24,337 nt of DNA from a virus: positions 1 through 24,337 of the IMG/VR virus record IMGVR_UViG_3300031757_000019, one strand, 5' to 3'. The notes beneath the pieces are model-generated. The model did no database searches and was not told where the DNA came from. It was given only the letters and a program-made list of their open reading frames with translations. This document shows positions 6,534 to 14,128 of this stretch, piece after piece. Position 1 is the first letter of the stretch, and the number at the start of each line of letters is the position of its first letter. The translations under genes and the position numbers were made by a program.

Positions 6534-7653
6534 CCGCCATCTCCTTCATTCGTAATGTGTGGGCACGCGTTTTGGGTCCCACGGGGGTAACCGACCTGGC
6601 GCTACCAATTTCCTTCAGTAGTAAATGGCGCAACAGGTTTTCGAATGGGTATGAGTATGGGTCGCGAGCGTGTTTGCGGCGAAACTCTGCGGCGATTGCC
6701 ATTGCCCGTTTAGTGTTTCCGGGTCCAATCATGTAGGTATTAATGAAATCTGAGACACCTTCCCACCCCTCCTCTGAGTAGAGGGCGATGAATTTCTCTA
6801 CATCAACGTCTTTCCACCATCGACGTTGGGCATCTATCTGAGGGAAGCACTCGCAGAGGCGGTCAAAGAACTCCGGCTCGGTCGCTACAAGGTCACCAAT
6901 TCGCCGGATGGCGACTGCATGCAATGGAACCCCAACCCTTGTATTGGAACCAGTGGCTACAGCGCGGTCGTAGTACTTACAGTAGGGGGCGTTGTGTTCT
7001 TCTGAGATGAACCTGAAAACATCATTTACATTCCAGTCGTAGATGATCTTGGCCAACTTGAGGGGAACACTCTTACTCAACTTGTAAGGGTTGTTGATGT
7101 AGTTCTCATGCAACTTTTGGACAACCGACCTGTAACGAATCATGGACTCGGAGGCTCGGACTCCAGTGATGAAAGCAACCTGCCCGACCTTGCCTTGCAT
7201 GGTGTATTCATCCATGGATTTGGTCAACGGTTGGGAATGATCTAAACCAAAATGAAATGCAGTAATAGCCCATTCGGGTATGGGGCGCACCAATTTCCCT
7301 TCTTTTGCGCGCTCTTCATCCCAAATGATTAGAGACTGTCGTCTGCCTAGCACCCAAATTTCAGCACCGACCGGCAAGCAATACCACTCCATGTCCACCC
7401 AGTCAAACTGACGGACCTCATTGACATACTCCTCAACAAGCGGGCTGACCATCTCTTCATCACGGAAGATGACTTTTACTGGACCCAGACCACGCTCTTC
7501 GTGAATCTCTTTGGCCAGATACAGAGCCGCTGTGCTGTCTTTGCCCCCAGAGAATTGAACGCAAACCGTATCGAAAGTGTCATAAACGTGTCGGATTCTC
7601 TGTCTAGCCGCCTCGACACAAGATATGTCGAGAAACATTCTTTGGCGGCTCAT
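6523..7653 (-). CDS. PAPS-reductase-like PP-loop protein (IbrA/DUF3440-type)
   Basis: A 376-aa protein of the phosphoadenosine phosphosulfate reductase superfamily. The PP-loop SGGKDST, which binds ATP or adenylyl phosphate, is at residues 35-41; FRDEEMVSP (63-71) and ITGVRASESMIRYRS (162-176) match the later conserved motifs (G-x-R-A-x-E-S). The C-terminal half resembles the IbrA-type extension, with a YCKYYD cysteine and a YMIGPGN segment. The family includes assimilatory reductases, the DndC protein of DNA phosphorothioation and IbrA. No cysteine desulfurase or dndD/E-like gene is visible, so a full Dnd system is not supported. The start overlaps the upstream ParB-like stop by 4 nt (ATGA), and a second ParB-like gene overlaps its end, forming a three-gene cassette. 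Confidence 0.88.
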   Translation of the reverse strand: MSRQRMFLDISCVEAARQRIRHVYDTFDTVCVQFSGGKDSTAALYLAKEIHEERGLGPVKVIFRDEEMVSPLVEEYVNEVRQFDWVDMEWYCLPVGAEIWVLGRRQSLIIWDEERAKEGKLVRPIPEWAITAFHFGLDHSQPLTKSMDEYTMQGKVGQVAFITGVRASESMIRYRSVVQKLHENYINNPYKLSKSVPLKLAKIIYDWNVNDVFRFISEEHNAPYCKYYDRAVATGSNTRVGVPLHAVAIRRIGDLVATEPEFFDRLCECFPQIDAQRRWWKDVDVEKFIALYSEEGWEGVSDFINTYMIGPGNTKRAMAIAAEFRRKHARDPYSYPFENLLRHLLLKEIGSARSVTPVGPKTRAHTLRMKEMADGD

Positions 7654-8438
7654 ACTTCTGAATGGGAGTCTATAAACGAAAGAATCTTCTGTCCCGTGGT
7701 GGCTCCGTCATAACCCGGGTTGTTTCGAAGCCATCGGACAAAGTCGTACCACCGCTTCTGCTGGTCGGGATCATCGAAAACAATTGTGTATTGGACTACC
7801 GCACGAGGGGCAGCACCTGGAACGAGAGCGGTACTCCCCTGTACTGCGACATCAGCATGATCCATCGAGTCGTCAGCGACGATTTGTCGTTCTCCATCCT
7901 CGCCCTCTTGAACCATTCCAGCCAACATCTCTGCTGCGGCCCCAACCACTTCCCCTATTGCCGGAGTAATAAAACCAATTCCGTCGCTGTCGTTGGATTT
8001 GGTTTTTTGAGATTGCTCTTCGTAATATGCAATCTCAAAATCGTCCCATTGGAGACTCTCCATTAAATCGTTGTATTCATCAACAATTTCGATAATCATT
8101 TCCGAAGCCTGAGCCGGGTCCGTATACCCCAACTCCATCGTCCGGTTGTCTGCGAGAGCAAACGCAACCGCTCGCTTATCGTCGGCATCAATCGAAACCG
8201 CAGCGATATGAGTCCACCCAAGCCGCCTAACCGCTTCAACCTGATGGTTCCCGGCGATGACAGTGGAAGTGCCATCCTGGTTTGGCCTAATCACAACCGG
8301 TTTCACTTGACCAAATTCTTCATATGAAGCCATGATGGCTTCGACATTTCCCACACGCGGGTTATGTTCCAGCGGTGTCAACTCATCCAAAGGAACAAGC
8401 ATGTCGCCCAACGCTTCATTCGCATTATGTTCCATCAT
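7650..8438 (-). CDS. ParB/Srx-fold protein, first copy
   Basis: A 262-aa protein with a clear ParB-like nuclease domain at about residues 14-105: LVPLDELTPLEHNPR (NPR at 26-28), EFGQVKPVVIRP, IAGNHQVEAVRRLGW (the GNHx motif at 63-66) and FALADNRTMELG (DNR at 97-99). After a linker, the C-terminal 60 residues (VQYTIVFDDPDQQKRWYDFV, then WLRNNPG and TTGQKILSFI) form a second small domain that I recognise as recurring at the end of phage ParB-like proteins. The ATG overlaps the upstream stop (ATGATGG). It precedes and overlaps the PP-loop gene, so it is the first member of the ParB/PP-loop/ParB cassette. Partition is unlikely; DNA cleavage or modification, or regulation, are alternatives. Confidence 0.85.
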   Translation of the reverse strand: MMEHNANEALGDMLVPLDELTPLEHNPRVGNVEAIMASYEEFGQVKPVVIRPNQDGTSTVIAGNHQVEAVRRLGWTHIAAVSIDADDKRAVAFALADNRTMELGYTDPAQASEMIIEIVDEYNDLMESLQWDDFEIAYYEEQSQKTKSNDSDGIGFITPAIGEVVGAAAEMLAGMVQEGEDGERQIVADDSMDHADVAVQGSTALVPGAAPRAVVQYTIVFDDPDQQKRWYDFVRWLRNNPGYDGATTGQKILSFIDSHSEV

Positions 8439-8782
8439 GGACCCACTTGGAATCTGACATTTGCATTGAGCGTTCGCATGGCATCAATCGAGGTCCGCAG
8501 TGACAGCAGTTTTTCTCGCTTGGCCTTGACGAGAGCCTCGGCACACTTGAAGTCAAACTGGGTGTCTGCCAACTTGTAGTCGGCCCAAGACTCTCGCTCT
8601 TTAATCGACCCCTTGGCCGACAGGTATTCCTTGGCCCAACTGGCTTTGTAGCGGGACTCCTTTTTCGCGGCGTCTTCTGCTAATTGCTCAAACGCTTCTG
8701 TCTCGCCTTCTAATGATTCGATCAGGTACATGAGTTGATGCTCAATGTCGACCTGACTAATCGGCTGTGATCGGTTCACCAT
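8435..8782 (-). CDS. Hypothetical coiled-coil protein
   Basis: A 115-aa, almost entirely helical and highly charged protein (long runs rich in Glu, Lys and Ala, e.g. EQLAEDAAKKESRYKASWAK), probably a coiled coil. The ATG lies 26 nt inside the resolvase gene and its stop overlaps the ParB-like start, so it is embedded in a coupled chain of genes. Similar short helical proteins are often found beside RuvC-like or annealing proteins in phages, but I do not recognise a family and cannot assign a function. Confidence 0.65.
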   Translation of the reverse strand: MVNRSQPISQVDIEHQLMYLIESLEGETEAFEQLAEDAAKKESRYKASWAKEYLSAKGSIKERESWADYKLADTQFDFKCAEALVKAKREKLLSLRTSIDAMRTLNANVRFQVGP

Positions 8783-9308
8783 TCTCTACTCCTGCCATCA
8801 TTAACAATGGCTCCCACTCGATACCATCGAGGGCCTTGACATTTTCAACAGGCCATTCATACTCACTCTGACCCAATCGGTGAAGACCCATTTCCCGGAG
8901 CACCCAAGCATCGATACGATCATCTATACCCTTGCCTGACCAAGAACGTTGAGTTCTGAATGACACGGCAGAAACCACTTCTGCCTTGCCGGCATTTCCC
9001 CGACCAGTAGCGAACTTGGCTCGCGAGGTGGGGGGCACGACCACATAAGGAATCCACGCCTCGTCAAACGCCACCTTCATAACTCCTCCCAACTCACCCA
9101 GAGCATGTGCCCTGTTGCGTGAGCCAAAAGAGTAACCTTCCATAACTACACACTTGACATCGTTCTCTATGCACAACCCTATTACGAAGTCTCTTATATC
9201 CCTCAGTCGGTCCGTGTCTTCGTCGTAAGAGTGATATGCAACACAGTTATCGTCTCCCATGCAAATTCCCGTTGAGGTGAGAGATAAGTCCAAACCCATG
9301 ATCTTCAT
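8757..9308 (-). CDS. RuvC-like Holliday junction resolvase
   Basis: A 183-aa protein with the RNase H-fold resolvase signature: GLDLSLTSTG near the N-terminus with Asp7, VVMEGYSFG with Glu57, a RGNAGKAEVV basic region (103-112), and GIDDRIDAWVL with Asp129/130 and Asp133. These four acidic positions coordinate Mg2+ for cleavage of four-way or branched DNA. The ATG at 9308 is preferred over a TTG at 9317 because it forms an ATGA overlap with the HNH stop and has AGGAG 9 nt upstream. It probably trims recombination or replication intermediates before terminase packaging, alongside the annealing protein and nuclease in the same operon. Confidence 0.87.
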   Translation of the reverse strand: MKIMGLDLSLTSTGICMGDDNCVAYHSYDEDTDRLRDIRDFVIGLCIENDVKCVVMEGYSFGSRNRAHALGELGGVMKVAFDEAWIPYVVVPPTSRAKFATGRGNAGKAEVVSAVSFRTQRSWSGKGIDDRIDAWVLREMGLHRLGQSEYEWPVENVKALDGIEWEPLLMMAGVENGEPITAD

Positions 9309-9607
9309 CCCATCCAACTCCTTTTGGCAAGACCAAGATCAACGGCCAGTTCGGGGTAGTCGCCAATCCGTCGATGGCAGGGGCGACAGACCGCCATACA
9401 GTTTGACTCATCTGTAATGGACCCCCCTTGAGAACGACGCTTCAATTCGTGGATATCAACACTGCCATTACGGACATATGATCCGGCCTGATCATGTTCT
9501 GCGAAGACTGGACAGGCTTCACAATACGGACGATCTTCCAGTAGCCGTTTAACCAACTTGCGCCGCTCAACATACTCGCGCTGTTTCTTTTTGCTACGAC
9601 TTCTCAT
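9305..9607 (-). CDS. HNH endonuclease
   Basis: A 100-aa protein with a complete HNH/zinc motif: CEAC at residues 29-32, DIHELKRRSQGGS with the catalytic His53, Asn69 in DESNC, and CRPCHRRI with Cys74, Cys77 and His78. The N-terminus is very basic (RSRSKKKQR), suited to DNA binding. Small HNH proteins near the terminase in HK97-like phages assist DNA packaging cleavage; others are homing nucleases. Here it sits in a tight operon (TAATG overlap upstream, ATGA overlap downstream), which fits a phage-encoded working gene more than a homing insertion. Confidence 0.87.
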   Translation of the reverse strand: MRSRSKKKQREYVERRKLVKRLLEDRPYCEACPVFAEHDQAGSYVRNGSVDIHELKRRSQGGSITDESNCMAVCRPCHRRIGDYPELAVDLGLAKRSWMG

Positions 9608-10152
9608 TACAGGGCCGACGGGTCTAACGCATCGAAGTCCCAGCGGTTCTCAAGAGTGGCCCATAGGGCTCGGTCTATAGCCGTGTCCTCTAAGTCGAAA
9701 TCATTGAGCATGTTCCGATGGGTCACGATTGCCCGACGGTAGAACTCGACCGTCTCCCATGGGTTCTCGTCAATCGGCTGGCCTGTTTTGAGCATGCTTT
9801 CCACTTGACCCAAACGCCGTTCAACGTGCAGACGAAATCGCTCGACCTTGGTTTGCCGCATCTCATAGGCTCGCGCAGCCTCATCCGCCAAACGCTTGCC
9901 GTGTCGTCCCATGCCCCCATATCGGACAGCATCCGCTTCGGCATCTATCTTGATGTCTTCAACCTGGTCTTCAAGATTGTCAATCAAGGATAAGAGACCC
10001 CTTTTCCAGCGGTCCCAATTATCTTCGAGCATCAACTCTTTTCTTTGCTGGGCTGTGACACGATTTTTAACATCGTCCGCAACCAGGCGAGCAAAAAATT
10101 CGTCAGGCATCATACTTACCTTTACTCCAGTCAGTTGCTCCATAGTGGACAT
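9607..10152 (-). CDS. Hypothetical helical protein
   Basis: A 181-aa, highly charged, mostly helical protein (e.g. LLSLIDNLEDQVEDIKIDAE, ARAYEMRQTKVERFRLHVER) with a Trp-containing C-terminus. No family recognised. Start choice is uncertain: ATG 10152 overlaps the upstream nuclease gene by 22 nt, ATG 10143 has AGGGG 11 nt upstream, and ATG 10113 (MMPDEFF) has AAAGG 5 nt upstream. Position between the Cas4/RecB-like nuclease and the HNH gene suggests a DNA-metabolism partner. Confidence 0.65.
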   Translation of the reverse strand: MSTMEQLTGVKVSMMPDEFFARLVADDVKNRVTAQQRKELMLEDNWDRWKRGLLSLIDNLEDQVEDIKIDAEADAVRYGGMGRHGKRLADEAARAYEMRQTKVERFRLHVERRLGQVESMLKTGQPIDENPWETVEFYRRAIVTHRNMLNDFDLEDTAIDRALWATLENRWDFDALDPSAL

Positions 10153-10898
10153 ATCCCCTTGTAACTACACCAACCACATAAAACAGATTTCTGTGCAGGG
10201 AAATCTCCGGTAGCGCAGGCTTTATCGATGTCATCCTTTACGTCTCTCACATACGCGCTTGTATTAATAAGGACTTCCTCACTAAAGGGAACTTCGAATT
10301 TGACCCCATCTTTGAGGTAAAGCAGTTCCAGGCTGGCAGTACGTCCAATATCTAAAGTGTCTACCAGCGTTCCATAAATGCGTAGTTGTAGAAATCGGTC
10401 ATCGACATATTGTTCTCGTGGAACCTTGCCTGTCTTGTAGTCCGAAATAACAACCCCACCGCTCTCGTCCATAGTGAAACGGTCGATGAACCCTTTGAGT
10501 TTCACTCCAGACACTTCGCCGTTGAGTTCGTACTCCAACCCGTCAGGCTCAACGTGTTCTGGGTTTTCAATCTTCCAAAGGTTCTCAATGCACCACCACG
10601 CTTTCCAGCGGAACATTCGGTACTCTTCTTCGTCTGGAACCAGAGGGTGGACTCTCTGTCCCCAATTTTGCCCATCCCATATGCTCCTTGCTAATGACTG
10701 GGCTTGTTCTTGGGAGCGATCTTCGGGGGGCAAGCCGTAGAGTTCTTCAAGAACATCGTGAACAAAGTTCCCCATCAACGCTTCCTTGCCGGAAGGGTCG
10801 GGGATTTTGTCGATCTTGTTGTACTTGAACTTGAGGGGACATTGACGGAAGGTGGACATCGATGACGGCGACAAGTGTGGAGGGGCTACGGCAGTCAT
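10131..10898 (-). CDS. Cas4/RecB-like Fe-S PD-(D/E)XK nuclease
   Basis: A 255-aa protein of the RecB-type exonuclease superfamily. Visible motifs: STFRQCPLKFKY with Cys20; GNFVHDVLE with His47; GFIDRF with Asp139; VISDYKTGK with Asp153 and Lys155; the QLRIYG motif with Gln171; and a C-terminal CGWCSYKGICP with Cys241, Cys244 and Cys250. The first cysteine plus the three C-terminal ones are the set that binds a 4Fe-4S cluster in Cas4 and AddB-like nucleases. ATG 10898 is chosen because it overlaps the upstream stop (ATGA); a longer upstream frame would overlap that gene heavily. It probably resects DNA ends to give single strands for the Rad52-like protein encoded upstream. Confidence 0.88.
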   Translation of the reverse strand: MTAVAPPHLSPSSMSTFRQCPLKFKYNKIDKIPDPSGKEALMGNFVHDVLEELYGLPPEDRSQEQAQSLARSIWDGQNWGQRVHPLVPDEEEYRMFRWKAWWCIENLWKIENPEHVEPDGLEYELNGEVSGVKLKGFIDRFTMDESGGVVISDYKTGKVPREQYVDDRFLQLRIYGTLVDTLDIGRTASLELLYLKDGVKFEVPFSEEVLINTSAYVRDVKDDIDKACATGDFPAQKSVLCGWCSYKGICPLWSN

Positions 10899-11407
10899 AT
10901 CAAATACCCGTGCGTCAAACTGAAACCTACGGGCTGGATGGAGGATTGGACAGGTTTGGCTAGATCTGCACCGGGACATGCATCCACGTCGATCGGTTCG
11001 ATGGTTTTAACCACTCTGAACATCTCGGCTCCGTCAATCAAGTCCTGTAGGTCTGCTTTGGAGTCGAGCATCTTGGGAGTGATCTTGGCACCGTCGGTCG
11101 GGAGGGCGCTGGCGATGTTGTCCATGGCCGCTCGGGTTTCATGCTCTGCAGTCTTGTCGACGATCCCTGTCGGTGATTTTCGAATCGTGGCATCACAAAT
11201 CGCAGGTCGCAGGTCGACCGTCAAAACCCCTCCCTCCAAACTGATCTGAGCATCTGCAATCAAGGCAAAGTCTTGATAATCAAGTTCGGCCTGTTTAATA
11301 AATCTTTGGCGTTCAACCCCCGCTACTGGCGGCATGTTCCGCCCCTTCACTGCCTCCGCTCGGTCGTGAAACCGTTGGAGCATTTCTTTCGTATTTAAAG
11401 TATTCAT
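10895..11407 (-). CDS. Hypothetical phage protein
   Basis: A 170-aa protein with an N-terminal helix (MLQRFHDRAEAVKG), a basic GVERQRFIKQAELDYQDF segment and a beta segment ISLEGGVLTVDLRP. No family recognised. It lies between the annealing protein group and the nuclease, and its stop is coupled to the nuclease start, so a role in the same recombination pathway is likely. Confidence 0.65.
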   Translation of the reverse strand: MNTLNTKEMLQRFHDRAEAVKGRNMPPVAGVERQRFIKQAELDYQDFALIADAQISLEGGVLTVDLRPAICDATIRKSPTGIVDKTAEHETRAAMDNIASALPTDGAKITPKMLDSKADLQDLIDGAEMFRVVKTIEPIDVDACPGADLAKPVQSSIQPVGFSLTHGYLI

Positions 11408-11419
11408 ATATATGTACCC

Positions 11420-11530
11420 CTATTTTGTTTTAGATTTTTCCTTTTTCATGCGCTCTGCTTCCTCTTCCCGAAACTTCAATAATTGTTTGCGGGTAAAAGT
11501 GTCGTACTGTGGCTTCCGGATGTTGCTCAT
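11420..11530 (-). CDS. Tiny basic protein (36 aa)
   Basis: A 36-codon frame, MSNIRKPQYDTFTRKQLLKF followed by a Glu/Arg-rich helix and a Lys-rich end (KKEKSKTK). The ATG overlaps the stop of the zinc-ribbon gene by 4 nt (ATGA), the same arrangement used throughout this operon, which is the main reason to believe it. It is short, so it could be a translational-coupling remnant. Confidence 0.5.
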   Translation of the reverse strand: MSNIRKPQYDTFTRKQLLKFREEEAERMKKEKSKTK

Positions 11531-11682
11531 TTAACGCGGTCCCCTTTGGGGTCGATGGTGGTGCCGCAGACATTACAGGAAGAGTCGTACCTTTCCGCGG
11601 ACCTACCCCCTATGTAATGCAACGTGCACGACGGGCAGCGGTACATCGAGTTTTTGGGAAACTTCACGACCGGCTCACTCAT
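11527..11682 (-). CDS. Small zinc-ribbon protein
   Basis: A 51-aa protein with two CxxC knuckles, CPSC (Cys16, Cys19) and CNVC (Cys36, Cys39), spaced as in a zinc ribbon. The start at 11682 is inside the last codons of the Rad52-like gene (ATGAGTGA, 8-nt overlap); a longer frame upstream would read through that gene. Zinc ribbons of this size in phages usually bind nucleic acid or a protein partner; the exact role is unknown. Confidence 0.7.
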   Translation of the reverse strand: MSEPVVKFPKNSMYRCPSCTLHYIGGRSAERYDSSCNVCGTTIDPKGDRVK

Positions 11683-12313
11683 TGACGGTTTCCGCGCCAA
11701 AGGAAATGGCGACACACTTCTCAACTAAGGCCGTTAGATCTTCGACACTACCCATAGCGTCGGGCTTCGGCTTGGGGCGTTCCCCTGCATGCTCTTTCCA
11801 GAAGATCGCCACCTCTTCCTTTTGGGGTTTATCAAACTTGGCAATCAGGCTGCTGAAGTTGTCGTACAACTCCCTCGCTTCTGGATCTTCAGAAGTGTGG
11901 GCCTCGTGGGCGAGGGCTTCTTCGGAACGGTAGAGGTATAGACCCACACCGATCATGGAGGCAGCCTTCTTTAGGCCGTCGGAAACAGCGATTTTGTGAT
12001 CGTTGCCTAAATCGAGGAGACCCCCGTTCTTCTTTGCCTTGACCTCTGCACCACCATACGCATCCCTTTGAAGTGACTTACCCTCGACAAGAGCCGATAG
12101 GCGGACATGGGCAATGATGTTGTCGCCCCCCTCAAGGGTGCGCTCACAAGAGATGACCTCAAAGGTCCAGTTCTCGACCCCAAGCACTTCGTTGAGGCGC
12201 GCAATGACCTCGTTGACCGAAACAAACCTGAAGGCCATTCCCCCTTTGTTCAGGGTGCCTTCCAGTTCTTCTGGAAATGGTGTGGATAGTTGTTTTAATA
12301 GATCTTTACTCAT
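11675..12313 (-). CDS. Rad52/Rad22-like single-strand annealing protein
   Basis: A 212-aa protein with the Rad52-family core: an N-terminal helix/strand region with FVSVNEVIARLNEVLGVENW (about residues 30-49), then DAYGGAEVKAKKNG (84-97), and the signature HKIAVSDGLKKAASMIGVGL (106-125), equivalent to the conserved 'AVTDALKKAAxxFG' helix of Rad52 domains. It should anneal complementary single strands during recombination. The C-terminal third (130-212) is acidic and probably flexible. The ATG overlaps the previous gene by 4 nt. Together with the Fe-S nuclease and the RuvC-like resolvase it forms a complete annealing-based recombination set. Confidence 0.9.
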   Translation of the reverse strand: MSKDLLKQLSTPFPEELEGTLNKGGMAFRFVSVNEVIARLNEVLGVENWTFEVISCERTLEGGDNIIAHVRLSALVEGKSLQRDAYGGAEVKAKKNGGLLDLGNDHKIAVSDGLKKAASMIGVGLYLYRSEEALAHEAHTSEDPEARELYDNFSSLIAKFDKPQKEEVAIFWKEHAGERPKPKPDAMGSVEDLTALVEKCVAISFGAETVNE

Positions 12314-12807
12314 TCTGCGTCGCCCCTTCTGACAATCACACTTATCTTGCTTTCAGATCCCGAACAATAATTGTCGGGGTTCAATCCGATCTTGTTGAGT
12401 TCCCCCACCCTCCAATAGGACGGCTGACAGTAGTCCATCATCTTCAAGACCATCTCGGTCGGAGTCATAACAACTTCGCCCGTCCCCATATCAACGGACG
12501 ATTCTTCGATACGCCCGATCACGTCTCGGGCGAGATCCTTGTGTTGCCATCCAGAACGGCTAGAGGACATCTTGCGTTCTACCTGTGCGCCATTCCTGAG
12601 TGGCAGCAACTGGTTGCTCTCCATGACGCCACCAATCCAAGCAGACAGGGTGTTGTAGAGATCCCCCATATCCCGTTTGGCGAGATTCAATTCGAGTAAT
12701 AGGTTGGCTGAATCTTCGACCGGATGGTCGGCTTTCGTATATTCAAGCAACTTGGAATCGAGGGCGGTGATTTCCATCCGCAACGCCCGGACATCTTCAG
12801 GTGTCAT
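12310..12807 (-). CDS. Hypothetical phage protein downstream of terminase
   Basis: A 165-aa protein beginning MTPEDVRALRMEITALDSKL with a good GGAGG ribosome binding site 4 nt before the ATG. It has an N-terminal helical half and a C-terminal half containing EMVLKMMDYCQPSYWRVGEL. No family recognised. It sits between terminase and the annealing protein; similar ~160-aa proteins precede annealing proteins in some actinobacteriophages. A small terminase role was considered because none is visible elsewhere, but no HTH-like DNA-binding region is evident. Confidence 0.65.
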   Translation of the reverse strand: MTPEDVRALRMEITALDSKLLEYTKADHPVEDSANLLLELNLAKRDMGDLYNTLSAWIGGVMESNQLLPLRNGAQVERKMSSSRSGWQHKDLARDVIGRIEESSVDMGTGEVVMTPTEMVLKMMDYCQPSYWRVGELNKIGLNPDNYCSGSESKISVIVRRGDAE

Positions 12808-12823
12808 TTGGCCTCCATACTAT

Positions 12824-14128
12824 TTAGGCCAGAATAGCCGCCCGTTTGCGTTGAGGCAAGCCTAAACCTGTAAGAAATGAGAAGGCTCCCGTCGCCGAGT
12901 CAACCTGGTCATCATGGGGACAGGCTTCCGGGAACGACGACAATTCATCGAGCCAGTCAGTTAGCCATGTGCCCCTTACCACCCTCACGTTGCCATTGGC
13001 GATGGCCGCAGCGAATGGACGCGCACGAGTCACCTTGTCACCGGTCGACCGGATGCCGTGGATATCGAATCCCGGCACAACAAATCTTGCGTACTGGTTG
13101 ATGAGTGCTTTACCTGCGGACCCTGGCTCTTGTTCCATTCGGATAGGGACTGACACCCCATCCTCATATGCCGTCTGGGCGATGAACTGTTCGACCTTTT
13201 CTCCCCGATGGCGGATCTTCTTGACATCCAGGACATAGGAAATTCCCTCATCGAAGAGCATCAAAGTTCCTACTGTCCAGTCAGGGTCCGGATAAGAGGG
13301 AGATGGCTCTGATGCCGCAAGGTCCCAAAATCGAACTGCCTTTGCTCGGGGTGTCAGTGTCGGCACCTCGTCGCCTTCTAGAAGAACAACAGACTCCCTG
13401 TCGAACATGGTCCCCAATGTGGTTGACCACCAATCACCCTCTTCGAGCCTCTTGCGTTCTACAGGGTCCAACGCCTGGAGTGATTGACGATAGGACTCAG
13501 CGTCGATACCCGGATTGTCGGTAAGCAGTGATGGGACAAAGACTCGGCCCGTGGTATCGCCTTCCACTATGAACCGTTGTCTTACCCAATTGGGTGCAGG
13601 GTTGGAAGCACACCTCATCCGAAGTGGAACTTGAGAGACGGGACCTGTTGCTGGTCGCCGCAGTCGAGAGAAGAGGTAGCGGTAATCGTGTTCCCTGATC
13701 TCAGTGACCTCGTCCATCCCAATGAACTGGAACTCCGCTCCCTTGTAGCGCAGGTAGTCCTGGCTGTTGTTTAGGTAGCCGAATGAGATTCGGGCACCCG
13801 ATGGGAATGTGGCCACATACAGGGATCCATTCCACGACACGTCATCTGCGTTGCCAATCCATGAAGTGAAGCGATCCATGATGGCGCCGGGTAGGGCAAG
13901 GTCGGCGTAGGTGCGACGAAAGATAATGGCGGAGTAATTTGGCACGTCCACATATTGCAATGCCGACATGAGTAGTGCGGAAGATTTGCCCCCGCCGGCC
14001 GCACCGCCGAACAGGGCCTCCATGGAGTAGGTGCGCAGAAATACTTTCTGCGTCAACGAAGCAGTCTCCGGACAATATGGAGACTCCTTCGGTTGTAGAA
14101 ATTCTAAAATGCTTTCCCAATCAGCCAT
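12824..14128 (-). CDS. terL: Terminase large subunit
   Basis: A 434-aa DNA-packaging motor. The Walker A motif GGAAGGGKSS is at about residues 41-50, Walker B is FQFIGMDE (Asp139, Glu140), and the adenine/arginine-bearing FRRTYADL is at 70-77. The C-terminal nuclease domain shows FWDLA (Asp269), MEQEPGSAG (about 331-339) and the late HDDQVDSA motif (Asp406, Asp407, Asp410). ATG 14128 is preferred to ATG 14149 because GGAG lies about 8 nt upstream of it. It is the first gene of the minus-strand block and is transcribed away from the portal gene, an unusual arrangement since terL and portal are normally consecutive on one strand. Confidence 0.95.
   Translation of the reverse strand: MADWESILEFLQPKESPYCPETASLTQKVFLRTYSMEALFGGAAGGGKSSALLMSALQYVDVPNYSAIIFRRTYADLALPGAIMDRFTSWIGNADDVSWNGSLYVATFPSGARISFGYLNNSQDYLRYKGAEFQFIGMDEVTEIREHDYRYLFSRLRRPATGPVSQVPLRMRCASNPAPNWVRQRFIVEGDTTGRVFVPSLLTDNPGIDAESYRQSLQALDPVERKRLEEGDWWSTTLGTMFDRESVVLLEGDEVPTLTPRAKAVRFWDLAASEPSPSYPDPDWTVGTLMLFDEGISYVLDVKKIRHRGEKVEQFIAQTAYEDGVSVPIRMEQEPGSAGKALINQYARFVVPGFDIHGIRSTGDKVTRARPFAAAIANGNVRVVRGTWLTDWLDELSSFPEACPHDDQVDSATGAFSFLTGLGLPQRKRAAILA

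Noticed and set aside
7662-8066. 134-aa plus-strand frame inside the ParB-like gene
   Set aside because: It is opposite to a coupled chain of genes and its translation has no domain-like pattern; the ParB motifs on the minus strand are clear.
5967-8438. Complete Dnd DNA phosphorothioation system
   Set aside because: Only a PP-loop protein is present. No cysteine desulfurase, SMC-like dndD or dndE-like gene is seen, and the ParB-like proteins are not clear DndB homologues.
5967-8438. Plasmid-type ParAB partition system
   Set aside because: No ParA ATPase (Walker-type) gene is adjacent, and the ParB-like proteins lack an evident central HTH and dimerisation domain.
12310-12807. Small terminase subunit
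   Set aside because: The position beside terL is suggestive, but no HTH-like DNA-binding segment or typical small-terminase pattern is visible, so it is left as hypothetical.
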